Below, piece after piece: positions 11,401 to 25,754 of a DNA stretch of 64,000 nt. Origin of the DNA: Monoplex corrugatus. Taxonomy: Eukaryota > Mollusca > Gastropoda > Littorinimorpha > Ranellidae. The notes under the pieces were generated by a model, which did no database searches, was not told the DNA's origin, and was given only the letters and a program-made list of their open reading frames with translations. Numbering within the stretch: the first letter of the stretch is position 1; each line of letters opens with the position of its first letter. The DNA is taken from assembly GCA_030674185.1 (NCBI GenBank), contig CM060308.1, positions 31,563,504 to 31,627,503 on the forward strand, in the 5' to 3' direction. A program made the position numbers and the translations under genes.

Positions 11401-12786
11401 ATCAATGGAAGCTTTAGTACACTGAATGGCCAAAAGTCTGAAACTGATTCATAAAGATGAAGACATACAGTATGGAATTGATTCATGAAGATGAAAACAT
11501 GAAATGAACAGGCTGTACCAGAGTCTGAGACTGACAGACTATCTTGTGTTTTTGTTTGGTTATTTTTATTTCCATTAGATTCTGTTTGGCTTTCTATTGC
11601 ACTGGAATACAACATTTCAGGAAGTCTAGTACTATCTTTGTTTTTTTCCCCTGTCAATCTATGCAAATGAAATCTCATAGCAGCACTTTACTGTAACTGT
11701 ATTGAGGGACTTGTATTTTTGGCTGGTAAAATTTTCAACCTGGCTGAGGAAGCACCAGCCAAGGGATGGAAGGCAAAAATATCGACTTTCAGAGCTGATT
11801 TGGTTAACATCCTAGAAATGTGTACTGATCTTGAGCTTGGACCAGTCCTAATGAAACTTGCAAAAATACATGTTTCTATTATAGCAAATTTACCAAACAT
11901 ATTGTCAAATAAATACTTCATATTTTAGATGAATACGGACCAAGTATGACATCACTCATTCATGCAATAGTTGAGGTTTAAAGTCCTACCACACACACCT
12001 ATACGAGGACTAGCGTGAAAAAACTGCTATAAGGTTTAAAATTTTGTCTTAAAAATAAAAAAATAAAAAATAGATGAATAAATAAACAAAAAGATCAAAA
12101 TCAATCAATCAATCAATCAATATACAAATAAATAAACAAGTAAATAAATAAACAAAACGGATTCTGGCCATCTACTTATGTAGTAGCCATCCTACTTTCC
12201 TTACTATAAAAGTTTCACGTTAAAAGGCCATTTAACTACTATGAGTGGTAATTAAAGAAAAAAAAAATTTGTTTTTCACGAGAATGAAAGACTAACAACC
12301 TTTCGAAGGCCGCAATAAAACGACAGCAACAAACAACAAGAACAACAACCAAAAACAAAACAAAACGAAACAAAAAATCTACCTGGAAGTGAGAAAGAAG
12401 ACAAAACGCATACTTGTGCGGCAGTTTTACAGTAATGCATTGAAATAATCTCTAAACATATCCTCTTGGTTTGTGTGTATATGTGTGTTTGTGCACGTGT
12501 GCATATATGCATCAGAATGTATGTTTGTGTACATGGGAAGAGAGAAAAAAATTATAGGAATCTTTAAAATATTATTTGAGAAAAAAAAAAAGGAAAATCA
12601 AATTAATAATAATAAGAACAATACTTTCCATGGTCACAATTTCAATTTTTGCAAAAATATACCACGAAGTGATACAGAACACAAGACACACCGAATTTTG
12701 GTAACACACAGAGACTCCACACCCATGCATCAAAATAACCCTTTAAGGAGATATGCAAGCTGTACACACACTCATAATTGAAAACG
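11401..12786. other. Non-coding, AT-rich intergenic sequence
   Basis: No gene recognised. A weak 69-codon frame at 11719..11928 has no known domain. Simple sequence: (TCAA)n at 12098..12121 and oligo-A tracts. Confidence 0.4.
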
Positions 12787-15545
12787 AATTATCATCAACG
12801 GCATCATGTGCCCTGTCGCATGCATTAGCATTCATGGCCTTCATACGAATCTATCTTGCCGCTGTAAGTACACTCCTGCTCTTTCTGTTTCATCCGCTTC
12901 CGCAAATCATCCAATATTTTCCTCGTCCACTGGTACTTTTTTCCTCCAGTTTTCCTGTGGTAACTAGTGCTCTAATTTGTCTTGCCTCATAATATACCTA
13001 TAATGTTGCTTGCTTTCCTAGTCTTCTTCATTAATGTTCTTTTTGTGCTTGCTTTTTTTTTTTTTTTTAAGATTGTTCTCGTTGTTTGTTTGCTGTCACA
13101 TTTCAGCTGCCTCAATCTTGTTTCTAGATTTTGTGTATTGGCACTGCGCCCATTGCTTTGGGTACGTCCGTACAGCAATATTGGTTGTATATAACATTGA
13201 AGAACTCTCATCCTGGTGTTTCTTGATAAACATTTGTTAGTAAGAACACTTCATTTTTTTTAATGCTGTTGTACGTTTTCTAATGCTGCTGGATGTTTCT
13301 CATGTGCGTCTGCTGTCTGGTGAGATGACTGTTCCCAGATATTTAAAATTATCAACTTGTCTCAATGTTCCGCCATTTGCTGTTATTTTACATGAGGGGA
13401 TTTCGTCCCCCCCCCCCCTCCCGATTACCATGGCTTCAGTCTTCTTGCTATTTAATTCTAGTCCTTTATTTGTGTTTTCTATTTCTGCTACACTCACAAT
13501 ATTTTGTAGGTCTTTTTCATTTTCTGCAATTAGAACGGTGTCATCTGCATAATGAACAGTGTTTACCATTTCCCTCCAACCTTTACCCTAGGGCATTTTT
13601 CTAGGTTTCTCATGATGGTTTCATTGTAAAGTGAAAACAAATCTGGTGACAAAACACATCCCTTGCCTAACCCTTCTTCTGATATTTAGGAAAGAACTTA
13701 AAAATAATTTTCTACTGTCATTGCTGCTATTTGTCCCCAACATACATACCTTATTATTCTTACATCTTTTCCATCAATATTGAGCTTTTCCATTTCATTG
13801 ATCGATTCTTCGGGTTTCACCCGTTCAAAATATTGGCATAATCAACAAAACATCAATATAATTCCTTATTCAAGTCAATTGATTTCTCTATGAGAATTCT
13901 TCGAATGTATATGCCTGCAACAAATCCACATTGTTCTTCTGCTATTTCTGTTTTGATTCTCTTCCTTGTCCTCATCAAAATTATTTTTAACAGAAACTTT
14001 TTTTTTTCGCATTCTATAGCCCCTGCTTCCTTTGGAAGTGCAAAGAAACTTGATTTTGACATATCTTCAGGGATTTTTTCGGTATCATATATTTCTTTTT
14101 ATAGGATAGTTACTTTTTCAATACCAAATTCATCTGGAGCCTCAATCATTTCTGTAGTAATATCGTCTCGTCCTGTGGCTTTTCCCAGTTTCATCTTTCT
14201 CAACTCTGCTCTGACTCCATCTTTCATTTTTGGTGTCCTTCAACGTTCTTTCTTATGGCGTGTTCATCCTTCCTGTCATCATTAAAAAGGGTCTTTAATG
14301 TAATCTCCCCTTCTATCTTATATTTTCCCTTTTTTCATAACAATCACACCATCTTAAGATTTTAAGGAACCAGTTGATGTGCAAGGCTTTTTCCAGGGGG
14401 CAATTTCTTCAATATTTCTGTACATAAACGTAAGGTCTGTTTTGTGTCGGTATTCTATTTATTTGTATTTTGTTTCTAGGAACCAGAAAAAACACGAAAG
14501 AAGAGTACGAATGCGTATTTAATACAACAAGACAAGACAGAAGCAAATTTTCGGCTAACTGGCCTTTGTCAAGCGTAAAATTACAAACAAACAAACTCCA
14601 GATGCAAAAATTGTGACAAAAAGACTGAAACTTCCCTGCTGCTGTGTCCAATGTGAGAAAAGGAATAAACTGATACCGACACAAAACAGACCTTACGTTT
14701 ATGTACAGAAATATTGAAGAAATTGCCCACTGGAAAAAGCGTTCGTATTCTTCTTTCGTGTTTTTTTCTGGTTCCTGTTTGCTTGAACGCAGGCAGTCAC
14801 ATTTGTTTTGGATTTTGTATCTAATCAAGCTTCCCTAGTTTCAATGCACCTATTCCTGATTTCCCTATGCATCCTTTTGCACTCTTCCTCTTTTCCTTTT
14901 GCCTTCCTCCATTCTTCCATCAAGCCTAAAATTTCTTTTGTCATCCATTTCTCCTTTGATTTTCGTTCAAATTTAGGGATTTTTTTTCACAAGTTCCATT
15001 CATCGAGTTTCTCAAATTTGTCCATTGTTCCTCACTGTCACCAACGTCCTCTAGAGGATTGAATTTGTTTAGGACATATACGTTAAATTTTGATTGATTC
15101 ATCTGTCTTAAATTTTAACAGTCCAAGATTTAGTTTGCTGTTACGATTGATATGTTTTCTTCTCTTTAATTTCAGCCTAAATCTTCCCATTGCAGGATTG
15201 TGGTCACTTTTGCAGTCTGCGCCTGGTAATGTTTTTGCTATCTATAAAGATTTTCTAAGTCTTTTATTTGTCAGGATGTAATCAAACTGATTTCTTGTGA
15301 TGTCTCCTGGATTCATCCACGTCCGTTTTCTCCTGTTAGGCCGCTCTATCAAAGTGTCTCCTATTATGAATTCATTCACTTGTGTCCATTCAACAAGTTT
15401 CTCTCACCTTTCATTTCAAGCCATGAGGTCCAACTGTGTTCTCCACTATTTCCTGTCCCACTTTAGCAATAAAATCTCCCATTATTATTGCAATGCCCTG
15501 TGATTTATATTAAGCCTTGGCTTCTCTTATTCTTCATATAAGTTG
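12787..15545 (-). mobile_element. Decayed, nearly full-length APE-type LINE
   Basis: Read leftward from about 15545, fragments match an endonuclease-reverse transcriptase: NEFIIGDTL, RKRTWMNPGD and RNQFDYILT in 15260..15400 are the end of an apurinic-type endonuclease; HYADDTVLIAE (about 13530) is the RT active-site box; FKYLGTVIS, the region around 13150..13210 (YIQPILLYG), and an RKQ/GHF-like part near 13000 follow. The 3' end at about 12790 matches the ends of the younger copies at 38727, 43040, 48326 and 61205. Many stops and frameshifts. A foldback element is inserted at 14388..14780. The clade is probably RTE- or Jockey-related; I cannot fix it. Confidence 0.75.
14388..14780. repeat. 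Foldback (inverted-repeat) element inside the LINE
   Basis: Two pairs of inverted segments are visible: 14388..14450 ('ttcttcaatatttctg', 'acgtaaggtctg') against 14673..14740, and 'ccagaaaaaacacg' (14484..14515) against 'cgtgtttttttctgg' (14742..14775). The core 14516..14655 with 'attttcggctaactggcc' is a repeat that recurs at 52112..52356 and 62656..62840. Confidence 0.7.
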
Positions 15546-16149
15546 TCAATTTCTTCCTCATTTCTGAATATGAAATGAAAATTATTTAAGTCATTTGAAC
15601 TCATATGGAGGCAGAGGGAGGAAGGGTGGTGGTGAGGGGAAATCTGAATTATCTTTGACACTTTCGAATACATGCACATTCATACGATTTATTTATCTGC
15701 AGGATCACTATCTACATAAAGCTCAACCCCCTGGTTCAGCTCACTGGTTTGACGGGTTTAGTTTTAATCAGGCACTGTTAAAGCGATTGACTAGGTCATT
15801 CCAAGAGACACTGGTTTGTCATCTACAAATCGAGAACAGCGGCCGCCACAGTCGTTTGACAGGAATGGGTGAGAACAACATGTCTGTTATCGAAACAGAC
15901 AAGCTAATGACTACTCATACAGGGGGTTATTTTCTGTTCTTTTCAGTTTTATTTTCGCTAGGGTAATGAATGACATAGGGTAAATTTTTCCTGAGGAAAA
16001 AGCAGCATGAATACTCCGCTTCCTGCCCAAAAGTCCAAATCTTCTACTCCTCAAGGTAAATGTGATATTGAAAAAAGAATTTTGGTAAAAAACAAGGTGA
16101 GGCCAATAGAGGACTGTCACAGAAATGAAAACAATCTAAAGATTGTCAG
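15546..16149. other. Non-coding sequence between LINE fragments
   Basis: An open stretch at 15595..15966 has no recognised domain. No element boundary is clear. Confidence 0.3.
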
Positions 16150-16814
16150 AGGTTCTTGAGGGAGTGCTGTTCACTCATCTTCCTCGTTCTCTCCTTCATA
16201 ATGTCTCGCATTGACTATTGCAATTCACTCCTGTCTGGTCTTCCTGCCTCCACCATTCACATCCTACAGCGCATTCAAAACAATGCTGTACGCCTTGTAC
16301 TCAAAAAGAAAAAAGCTGACCACATATCTCCTCTCCTAGCACAACTTCACTGGCTCCCTGTATCAAAGCGCATACAGTACAAACTAGACACCATGTGCTA
16401 CAAAAGCCTCAATAACGCAGCCCCCGATTACCTGTCAAGCCTACTTGAGATCTATCTTCCCTCACGTACCCTCCGCTCTGCCTCCGATCCTCTGACTTTT
16501 CGCTTTCCACGCACTAAGCTATGGTCCACGAGCCTTCTCTGTTTCTGGTCCATTCTCCTGGAACAAACTTCCTCTCTCAGTCCGTCAGCAACCTACTTTT
16601 GTCTCCTTCAAGTCCGCTCTCAAAACTCACCTTTTCTCCTCTGCATAAAATCCTAACCTCACTCACCCCCCCCCCCCTTCTGCAGCCTGTCTCCGCTCGG
16701 AGGGGAATCACATTGTTATAATATATAATTGTATATGATATGCTCTCTATAATTTTCCATTGCTTTTATTCTTGCTTTTATTCTTTCTCCCCATTTATAG
16801 CCATGCGCGCGCGC

Positions 16815-16861
<47 letters not shown>

Positions 16862-16975
16862 CGTGTATGTGCGTGCGTGCGTGCGTGTGTGTGTTTCAGC
16901 GCTTAGATTTGATTTTATCAAGATTTTGCGCTATATAAATATTGTAATTATTATTATTGTAATTATATTCTTTCT
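16150..16975 (+). mobile_element. CR1/L2-like LINE, 3' fragment
   Basis: The C-terminal part of the reverse transcriptase is readable: [51 protein letters not shown] and [10 protein letters not shown]; then a frameshift near 16520 and a second frame with [10 protein letters not shown] and [10 protein letters not shown]. The 3' UTR carries a (GT)n tract at 16819..16890 and ends with 'attttgcgctatataaat' and ATT-type repeats, the usual tail of this LINE group. The related fragment at 55101..55636 has the same layout. Confidence 0.85.
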
Positions 16976-16984
16976 GAATATAAA

Positions 16985-17365
16985 CCTGTTCGCAGTCTGA
17001 GATCTGCTTCCAAGTCTCTTCTTCATGTTCCTGGGACAAGGGATGTTAAAACCAAAAGATATGGTCAGCGAGAATTTAAATACCTTGCCCCTACCAAGTG
17101 GAACATGCTTCCCATGAGCATCAGGGAGAAAAAGACTCATTCATCCTTTAAATCTAGTCTCAAGACACACTTTTTCTAATGTTGTATGGGATTGCTTATT
17201 TGAATGTGAATACCTTGAATGCCTTTATGAATGTTGGTGCAAAGGCTGTGTGGAATTGTTTTTGTGCCCCCCCCTCCCCCCCCCGTGCGCCGCGAGCATG
17301 CTTTTATAGCATGGAGATTTTTGTTGCGCGATATAAATTTTCATTCATTCATTCATATTATTATT
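16985..17365 (+). mobile_element. Second LINE 3' fragment (CR1-like)
   Basis: About 55 codons with VPGTRDVKTKRYGQREF, KWNMLP and FKSSLKTHFF, followed by a stop (17178), a C-rich stretch and the 3' end 'gttgcgcgatataaat' with an (ATTC)n tail at 17343..17357. Similar in kind to the preceding fragment but a different family. Confidence 0.75.
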
Positions 17366-17629
17366 ATAAAGTGAATTTGGGCTTTTGGGGGGGGGGGGGC
17401 TGTGTGACCTTGATCTTGCGGCCATGATTTCCATATTCATGCAGACACAGCTCTTCAGTGGTTCGCACCTTTCACCTAAGATTTTAAATTTGGCTGAGAT
17501 ACATTCGCAACAATAATAGACAGTTGTTTGTAATCACCAAACATAAAGAGTCGAGTTTGACGAATTTTTCTGTTGGTAAGGTTCCTGCATTAAGACAATA
17601 GTTTAGGTCCGCTTCCTGTCTTCATTTGA

Positions 17630-18130
17630 GACGATCGCAAAGCGGCGGCGGCGGACCAACAGACGGTTGCGTATTGGTGCCACTAGGTCTCCATTGTAGC
17701 TTCTCTAACGGCGAAAATGTCAGGCGTGAGTGGTTAATTTCTGGACTGTTTAATATACAGGATACCATTATCTCAGTGCTCGTTTCGACGTGGGAGGACG
17801 CGTCGTGTCCGGTGTCGTTCGATCACGCTGATCGTTGATCGTGGCAATCGGGCACTGAAGTAATGAGAACGGTGTAGATTTCTTTTTGTTTTTACCTCCT
17901 CGTTTTGTATGGAAATCGTCCCAGATTCAGTTGTATAGAATTTGTGGTACAGTTGCATTTGAATACCGGCCAGAAATGCACAACAATCGAGCGGTCTGTA
18001 GCCGAAAGAATGCCTGGACCGTTGTGAAAGATTACAAAATGGCGGTGGCATTTTCGAGCCCGCGACTCCAGGACGTCTGAACACTCAAAACAAACACAAT
18101 CCCAGTTTCGCACGGAAGCACCGTGTCGGT
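17630..18130 (+). promoter_or_regulatory. CpG-rich promoter and 5' UTR region of the LARK/RBM4-like gene
   Basis: CpGs are dense here and rare in most of the window. The block holds the likely 5' UTR (CGG repeats at 17643..17655), the start codon at 17717 and the first splice donor at 17726. Persistence of CpG suggests that it is unmethylated in the germ line and acts as promoter (inference). The transcription start cannot be fixed; no clear TATA box is seen. Confidence 0.6.
17717..17725 (+). CDS. Coding exon 1 (Met-Ser-Gly)
   Basis: Three codons before the donor GTGAGT, phase 0, which joins to the RRM exon starting [11 protein letters not shown]. Chosen because it is the only ATG next to a good donor in the CpG-rich block and because the whole block is duplicated as a unit. 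Another upstream first exon cannot be excluded. Confidence 0.65.
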
Positions 18131-21100
18131 TTCAATTATGCAATTAGCGGGAGAGGGAGGGAGTTCAGAAAAAAGAACAAAATAACTGCTGGCCAGGTAC
18201 ATGATACGATTGATTTGAAGACTGGTAATCCATGCCCCTTGCATCACACATTGCATTCACTTCAGACATTGTGCACGGTATGTCAGTAAAGCTGTGTTTA
18301 CAGTTGATTACCAATATTGCACATTAAACTCCTGATAACTGGTTGGCCTACTTAGAAACAGTAAAGACATGCTGTTGCAAATCTGGTATTTGATGATAAA
18401 ACATGTAAAATGTAAAATTCATAGGACATACCACCCCAGGTGGGTGCTGATGGAAAACTAGTTAAAACGCAGCCCATTCCTTATCAGCCTCCCAAATCAA
18501 ATACACTGTGGGCCCCAGAGTAGTGAGAGTGAGTCAGATTTATAAAGTTTTGATCTAATTTAGTAATAGTAGGCTAATTATGGGGAGTTAATTACAGAGA
18601 ACCAGACTGGCCAATTTCATTTTTTGTCTTGATTCAGTAGGCTTATCAATTGATACACAACATAAAAACTGACACCACCCATATTAATGCCGCTTTCAGT
18701 CATTCTGTTGGTGTCGGCTTAATGTTTTATAGGTCCCTTCACTCACACCCTCCCTTCCCCATTTCATGACATGACCTTGCCAGCATGTAGGATTTTGTGC
18801 AGACTTATGGAGTATGCCAAACGATTGATAGTAGATGGGTGCAGTGTGCATGGAATTGTCCAAGTGCAATACATCCCACCTGAACAGACTCCAGAGGACC
18901 ATATACTTGAACAATTGGACAAATATTGGTCATGTTTACAGTATTTTCTGTAAACACTAAGGGTCTATGTGTAGACATAGTTTAGTCTTGTGTCTTCAAT
19001 CTCTCTTAAAATGCAATCTGATCTGTCTTATGTTTGCCCTAGAACTAAATGAAGATAATTTTATACTTTCAAGAACTGTTTGCCCAGTCTAACCATTTAG
19101 TATTTGATATCAAATAAGCTGTTTTGTTGCATGGCTGTCAGTGTTTGAACCATACGATAGTGATATAGACTAGAGAGAGTGTAATAGAATCATGCTGTAA
19201 TGTACAGAATTAGTGATCCAAACTGGTTTTGCTGTCCATAAACAAACTTGATTGTATTTGAAGGAAATGTAAATTGGGAGTGCATGGATCAGGTACAGAT
19301 TGTGCCAGTCTGCCATTTATATCTGATGAAGAAAAAAAAAAAAATGCAGATTGATATCTGATTCCATAAGTAGCAAGGAACCTTGGGGAGAGCTGGACAG
19401 TAGAAGGTTCATTGAGGGAAAGCCCCTTCAGGCAAGGTTTTCCACCCTGAACTCATTACACTCTAGGAGGGTCAAACTGTGTCCAGATCATGACTCCTGG
19501 ATGTTTTTCTGCTGTCATCTTCTTTTTTTCTCTCCCTTCACCTGGGTTTGAGCCTTCACTGCCATTGTGGTTGGGCGCCTGGAGGCCAAGTCACCATTGT
19601 GATGGATGTCTTTACCACTCAGTTACCAGACACCTACTTTATGTACTTTTGTTCCTCCTCACCCTGATCCAGCTGGAACTTTTTCAGTTTCCCATAGGTT
19701 TCATTTCTCAGGGTCCCAGGGACCTCTCTGGAGATTTCTGAAGTGTGCAGTGTTACATTGCATGTTTCATTTAGTCGTTACCTACACAGCTGTCACTGTT
19801 GCATTTGCGCATGCGCACACGTGCGCGCGCGCACACACACACATATACAAAAAGACAACTGAAAAGCCACTCAGAATTTTGTGTTTTGATCCTTTACATT
19901 TTGTTTTTCATGTACTTTCTTTCTCTGTGCAGTCTTTAATGGTTTGCCATCGCAGCTGCTATGAAGTGATCAGGCATTGGGTAGTTGATGATCTCTGCTT
20001 GAGTCTTCTGTTCCAGCCTACTTTGAGAAATAATCATCTTGTTTTTCAAGTGTTGAGTATTCATCCAGTTCCTCTTGCTGTTCATTACTGAGATCTGAAG
20101 GGAGAATGCTCTTTCATTTGGCACAGATATCAAAGGAACAACAAAAGAAACAGAAGGATAGCAAAATCCGAGTGCTGGCAGAAAGCCTTTGAACACTTGG
20201 GTCTGAAGACACATGGTCTGCTAGACTAATGAAAGTTCTTCTGAGTTTGACTGTGGCCTTGAAAATCTGGAATCTTCTTGAATGTATCTGCAGTCTCTAC
20301 AAGGGGAAGTAACTTTGAGATGGCTGCTCGACAGCCAGGATAGTGGAAGGGGGAAAAATATCTGCGTCCTTGGATGCACAGACTGAAAATCACTGCATCG
20401 CATCGATGCTATGTACATGTAGGACACTTTACTAAATGTTGCAGAAGTCACTAGAAAGCTCCAATGGGTTTAAGATTGATATATGCCCATACACAGTTAA
20501 ACTGTTATCAAGTAGGCCTATTTGAGCTCTGACCGAGATCAGTTTGCTGTACGACTACTTCAGTTTGTTTCAATGTTAATGTTGAAAATGAAATCCTGGC
20601 AGTTTGAATTTATGCACCACTTATATTATAATGAAATTTTCATTGAACTGAAAAAAAAAAGAGCTCTGGTGCCATTATTGGCTCATTTTAAGTGTGGTGA
20701 AAAAGATGCAATGAAATGCACATCTGATGAGTGTGCTGAAGGCTATTAATGCCAGCCACATGTGTAGCATGACCTGTGTATATCAACTGGCCACAGGAAA
20801 TGCATTGTTGTAAATTATGAGTATATGAGATTCATTTTCCTCCTAATTAAATTGTTGGAATGTGTACGCAAATGTTGGACAAAATGTGTCCTCAAAGACA
20901 CCTCTTATTTGCAGATGGTTACTATGTTGCGGAATTAGAATTTATAATAACAATATTGAAGAAGAACAATAATGGAGACTTACCATATGGGACAGAAAAG
21001 TGCACTGTAACAATCATATATACACGTGTAAGGTGAACATGTTTGTAGATTACACACGCGTGCGCACACACACACACATACGTTGGTGCATGTACGTCTA

Positions 21101-21489
21101 GTAATGATTAGCTTACATAGCTTCATAAACTTGATCAGTTCATGTGTGCTCATGAACATCATGCAAAGTTGTAGATGTTGCTAGGTATAATCATTTATGC
21201 ACTTAATCCAGTTAATAGAAAAATAGTCAGCCATTTCCCTTTTGCAGTGCCTGTTGTATGAATACATTTGGTATTTTTTCATTTTATTTGGGATGAACCT
21301 GGAAAACAAAATTTGAAAACTGCACAAACTGCAGCATTGATGTCCCATTTTACATTCTCTACTGACAAACAAACAAACAAAGAAACAAGCAAACAAACAA
21401 ACAAACAAAACAAACAACAAACAAGTAAGCAAGCCAACCAGCCAGCCAAGCAAGCAAACAAGCAAGCAAGCAAGCTAGTTAGCTGGCAG

Positions 21490-21521
<32 letters not shown>

Positions 21522-21563
21522 CATAAGAGAAGAATTTTCCCCACATTTGCATTCAAAGGCAGG

Positions 21564-21607
<44 letters not shown>

Positions 21608-24600
21608 GTGTGTGTATTGAAACAGGCTGGATACAATGTTTTTGGTAACTGTCAACAACAACAACAACAACAACAATAACAAGAAAAGATCACGGATTTC
21701 TTGCTTTTTTTCCTTCTCTCCAATGGATTGAAAAAAAACCCCAGATTGTGTGTATTTTGTTCAGTAAGGAGGAAAAAACAACCCCCAAACCAAAACTGTT
21801 ATCAAAATAACAATAAAAAAGCAAAATGGTCAAGTTTGTTATAACAATCTACCTTCTTACTTGAAAATTATTACCTGAAATCCAAATTTCATACTTCTCA
21901 AGATAGCTGAGATCTTGAAGAAGTATCAGTCAAAAATAAAAGATGACATGTAACAAGGACAATGGTAGACTGTCACAACAGCGAAAACAGGGTGTAAATA
22001 TTGTCAGAAGTTCAGAGAAAATGCAAACACACATCCTCAAAAGTACTGAATTTAGTCATGTATTTTATTCATGAGACCTTGAGCTTGGCGCCATGACTTC
22101 GAAACTTAATGCACTTTTGATTGCTCGTTGGTCCACACCTTTGACCCAAAATTGGTAAAGATTGATTCAGAAACAGCTGAGAACATCTTGTTAACTCAGT
22201 TTGGCCACAGACACACACACACACACACATGCAGGTGGCTCTCTCGTGTTGATTTGAAACAGTCTTTTATTTCAAATATCTCACCTGTCAGTATCACTGG
22301 GTTCAGTGTTGGCCGCTGCATGCGGTGACACAGCCACTCTTCTCCAAATGGCTCTGTCTTGACCTTTGTGGACAACTTCTTGAAAATCTAGGCCACTGAT
22401 GTTGGTTATGTTCTCAATGTATGAGATTGGAGGTCTGCCATTTTTCCTTTTTGCCACTGTTCTTCCTTGAAAAAGGGTTGCCTTGAGGTCTGTGTTCCTG
22501 CTACGTGACATATGGCAAATGTATTTTACTTTTTTTAGTCTTCTCTTGTTGATGTCTGCCAGTAATTTTCTGGTGGTATCAAGTTCTTCCAGGACACTTT
22601 AATTATTTCTTTATCTGTCCATTTGACACATAATAGTCTCTGATAAAACCACATCTCTGCTGCCTCAATTTTGCAATCATGATTGTCCAGATCAAACATT
22701 TTAAAAGTTTAATTTTCAGGCCATATTTCAAATATAGGAGGTTGAACTAAGGGAAATTTACCCTGCATACTTAGGGATTTCTTGAATGGCTTGTTAGTTG
22801 ATTTAAAAAAAAACAACTGATTTAAGTCATGTGTACACTCTACAAATGAGACTGAACAGTATTTATATTTACATTCATTGTTATGTAAACTGTACCTACA
22901 ATTTAAGTGATGTGAACAGTACACATGGGAGGTCGTACCTTTTATGATCAGGGATTTATTGGCTATTCATCAGAAGATATTATTCTTTCTTTTGTTCTTT
23001 ATCTTTGTTATACCAGATATGGGTTGTATGGATGAAGAAAGAGAATAGCATGTCATATTTAAAAAAAAGTACCAAAAAGAAGAGAAATTAGACTTAGATG
23101 GTTACAAATTAGATTAATCCAACGTATATTGCCAACAAATGTTACTTTGATGAACATGGGGGTACAAAATCATGATGTCTGCTCTTTTTGTAGAAATGAA
23201 CAAGACAGCTTACATCATCTTTTTTTGGAACTGCAGAAGAATACAATTATTCTGGCAACAGCTCCAAGTAGCTATCAATAATCTCTGTAATAATGTCACC
23301 TTTGTAATGTGTAATGAAAAGATGATTGTATTGTTAGGGTACGACATACTTTTTAAATCATATCCCACATTTGACTTGATTTTGCTGCAATCCAAGCCCT
23401 GCATCTATAAATGCAAATGTAATGATTGTATTCCACACATTAATTTGTTCTGGAGGTACTTGAAAATTGTGTAAAATATAAAAAAATATGTACCACTTAT
23501 AAACATGAACTACAATAGATTTCAAACTGACTGGCTGTTCTATAAAACAAAAATTGAAAATGTTTGACTTGATCATCAGTACCTTCATCTTGGCGTAAAT
23601 CATCTGTTTGAAATATATATTTGTAATGTACTTGTGGTAAACCTTATACATCTGCATGGTAATGTTTTGACAATATTGATGCGTGTATGCTTATGTAATA
23701 AGTATGTACATGTGTGTATGTGTTTGTGTGTGTGTGTAAGTGTGTATTCTTTCTTGTAAAATGTGAAAAAAGAAATAAAATTATCAAATGGAAATGAACT
23801 TATGTAAAAAAAATTGTGTTGTATGTAGAGTATGTCAATGAGATCTTGTTATGTGAGTTTCAAAGACATTGAGAATCTTTTTTATTATTGTAATGTAAAC
23901 TGTATCTACACTGTCTCATGAATGTAAGTTTGGGGTTTGTTCAAGAGGGATTCATCACACTCAGAAAGTTCTGTGTACACTCCACCCACATCTGCTAGCA
24001 ATTACCTGGCAGACTCCCTGAGTCTGGGCAAAACCCTGTGTGCAGGCAATGTCATAAACTGAGGAGCAGAAAAGGGGTAGACTTTGAAACCCAAACATGA
24101 CACCATCAGAATAAAGAAACCTTAAGATGGGCAGCAAACAGGCAAAAGTTTAATGTTGCAAGCTGGGATTGAAATCAAGATGTGAGAGAATTTCTTGTTT
24201 TTTTTACCTTTATCCTAGTAATTTGCCCATGATATTTTTTTTCAAACGCATACAAAGACATTGACCAAAAGTCCAAGTCAATATGACATAAAATAGCCTA
24301 TAAAAGTCAGACTAAAAAATCACATTGTACTATCTGTTTCATAGTAACCCTCATTTTTCTTGAATATGCACCATTTGTGAAAAAGAAAGAAAAGGGGACG
24401 TTGTCTCCCCCTTGGAATGCTGGGGGCTCTTGCAGTATAAATAGTATCCCCACCTTTGGGAAATTCTGTGCTAGAAATTACCTCTTTTCTGTCACTCTCT
24501 TTGTTTCTCCCTTGTTCTTTTGCTTTCTGTCATTTCTTCCTATCATTTTCTGCCTTGCTGGCCCTTTCACCTGTATATTTTTGATAAAGTTTTACACACT

Positions 24601-25388
24601 TTCTTTTAGGGCTGATAATTGGGTACATGTATTAAGTGCATTTTTGGCTCTAGGGAAATGAGATATGCAGAAGTAATTTTAGGTAATATAGGCATATTCT
24701 TATGTATGCTCTAGTGTCCTTAGTTATGTTCACATTTGTATTCAGGTATGTTAGTTAAATCCCCTGTGTGATAAATTGGATGGAGTGGTCAGTGCCAGGA
24801 GCATTTCCTTAGATTATGTGCGCGAATGCTTTGATATGTGTACTTTATTTTCTTCTTCTTTTTTCCTCGTTGACATAGTATGTTTTGAAATGGTTATAGC
24901 CTTGATATGGCTTTGTGCAGTTGGCTGGGCTTTAAACAAAAATAACAGTAACAGGGATGTTGTTACTGTATCCAGTGTATGGCTTGACCATCTTGTTATC
25001 TGATTACTGTACCCCAAGATTTGTGCTATGACCTTTTAACTTTATTTGTACCCAATATGACTTACTCTTGTGCAGAACAGTAGCTCCAGATTTGTTTTAA
25101 AATTCATCCCCAAACTGTTGAGAAATTATTGCAGACAGGTTTAGTACATTGCACTTAGTAGACCAAATGAGTGAAACCAGTTCAGACATAATAATGATTT
25201 GTGACTACATAGTACACGCTTGAGTAGAACTATGATTCAAATTTGATTAAAAATTCTATTCCAGCAAAAAAGCTGAAAAATCCATATGGAAGACAGGGGT
25301 ACATTTTTATTATAAAAAAAAACATGCACTTGTATAGACAGACAGACAGACACACAGACACACACACACACAGACACAGACACACACA

Positions 25389-25462
<74 letters not shown>

Positions 25463-25659
25463 TGAATACATGGAACACATACATGCAGGCACACACACAC
25501 GCATGCACGCACGCACACAAGCACACACTCCTGCACCCATGCAGGCATGCGTACATGCACACAAGCATACATGCAGGCATGCACACACATGCAGGCACAT
25601 GTGCACCTGCACGCACACACATGCAGGCACATGTGCACCTGCACGCACACATGCACGCG

Positions 25660-25754
<95 letters not shown>

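Larger units (their letters stand above)
17600..18905 (+). repeat. Original of a ~1.2-kb direct duplication (promoter, exon 1, intron 1 start)
   Basis: It aligns in order with 26785..27905. Shared landmarks include 'cttcatttgag', the start-codon context 'gaaaatgtc', 'tttgatttagt'-like parts, 'ttttttgtctt' and 'ggattttgtgcag'. This copy keeps about two dozen CpGs in its first 230 bases; the other keeps one. Confidence 0.85.

Noticed and set aside
21268..21648. Lys/Gln-rich ORF
   Set aside because: CAAA/CAAG microsatellite.
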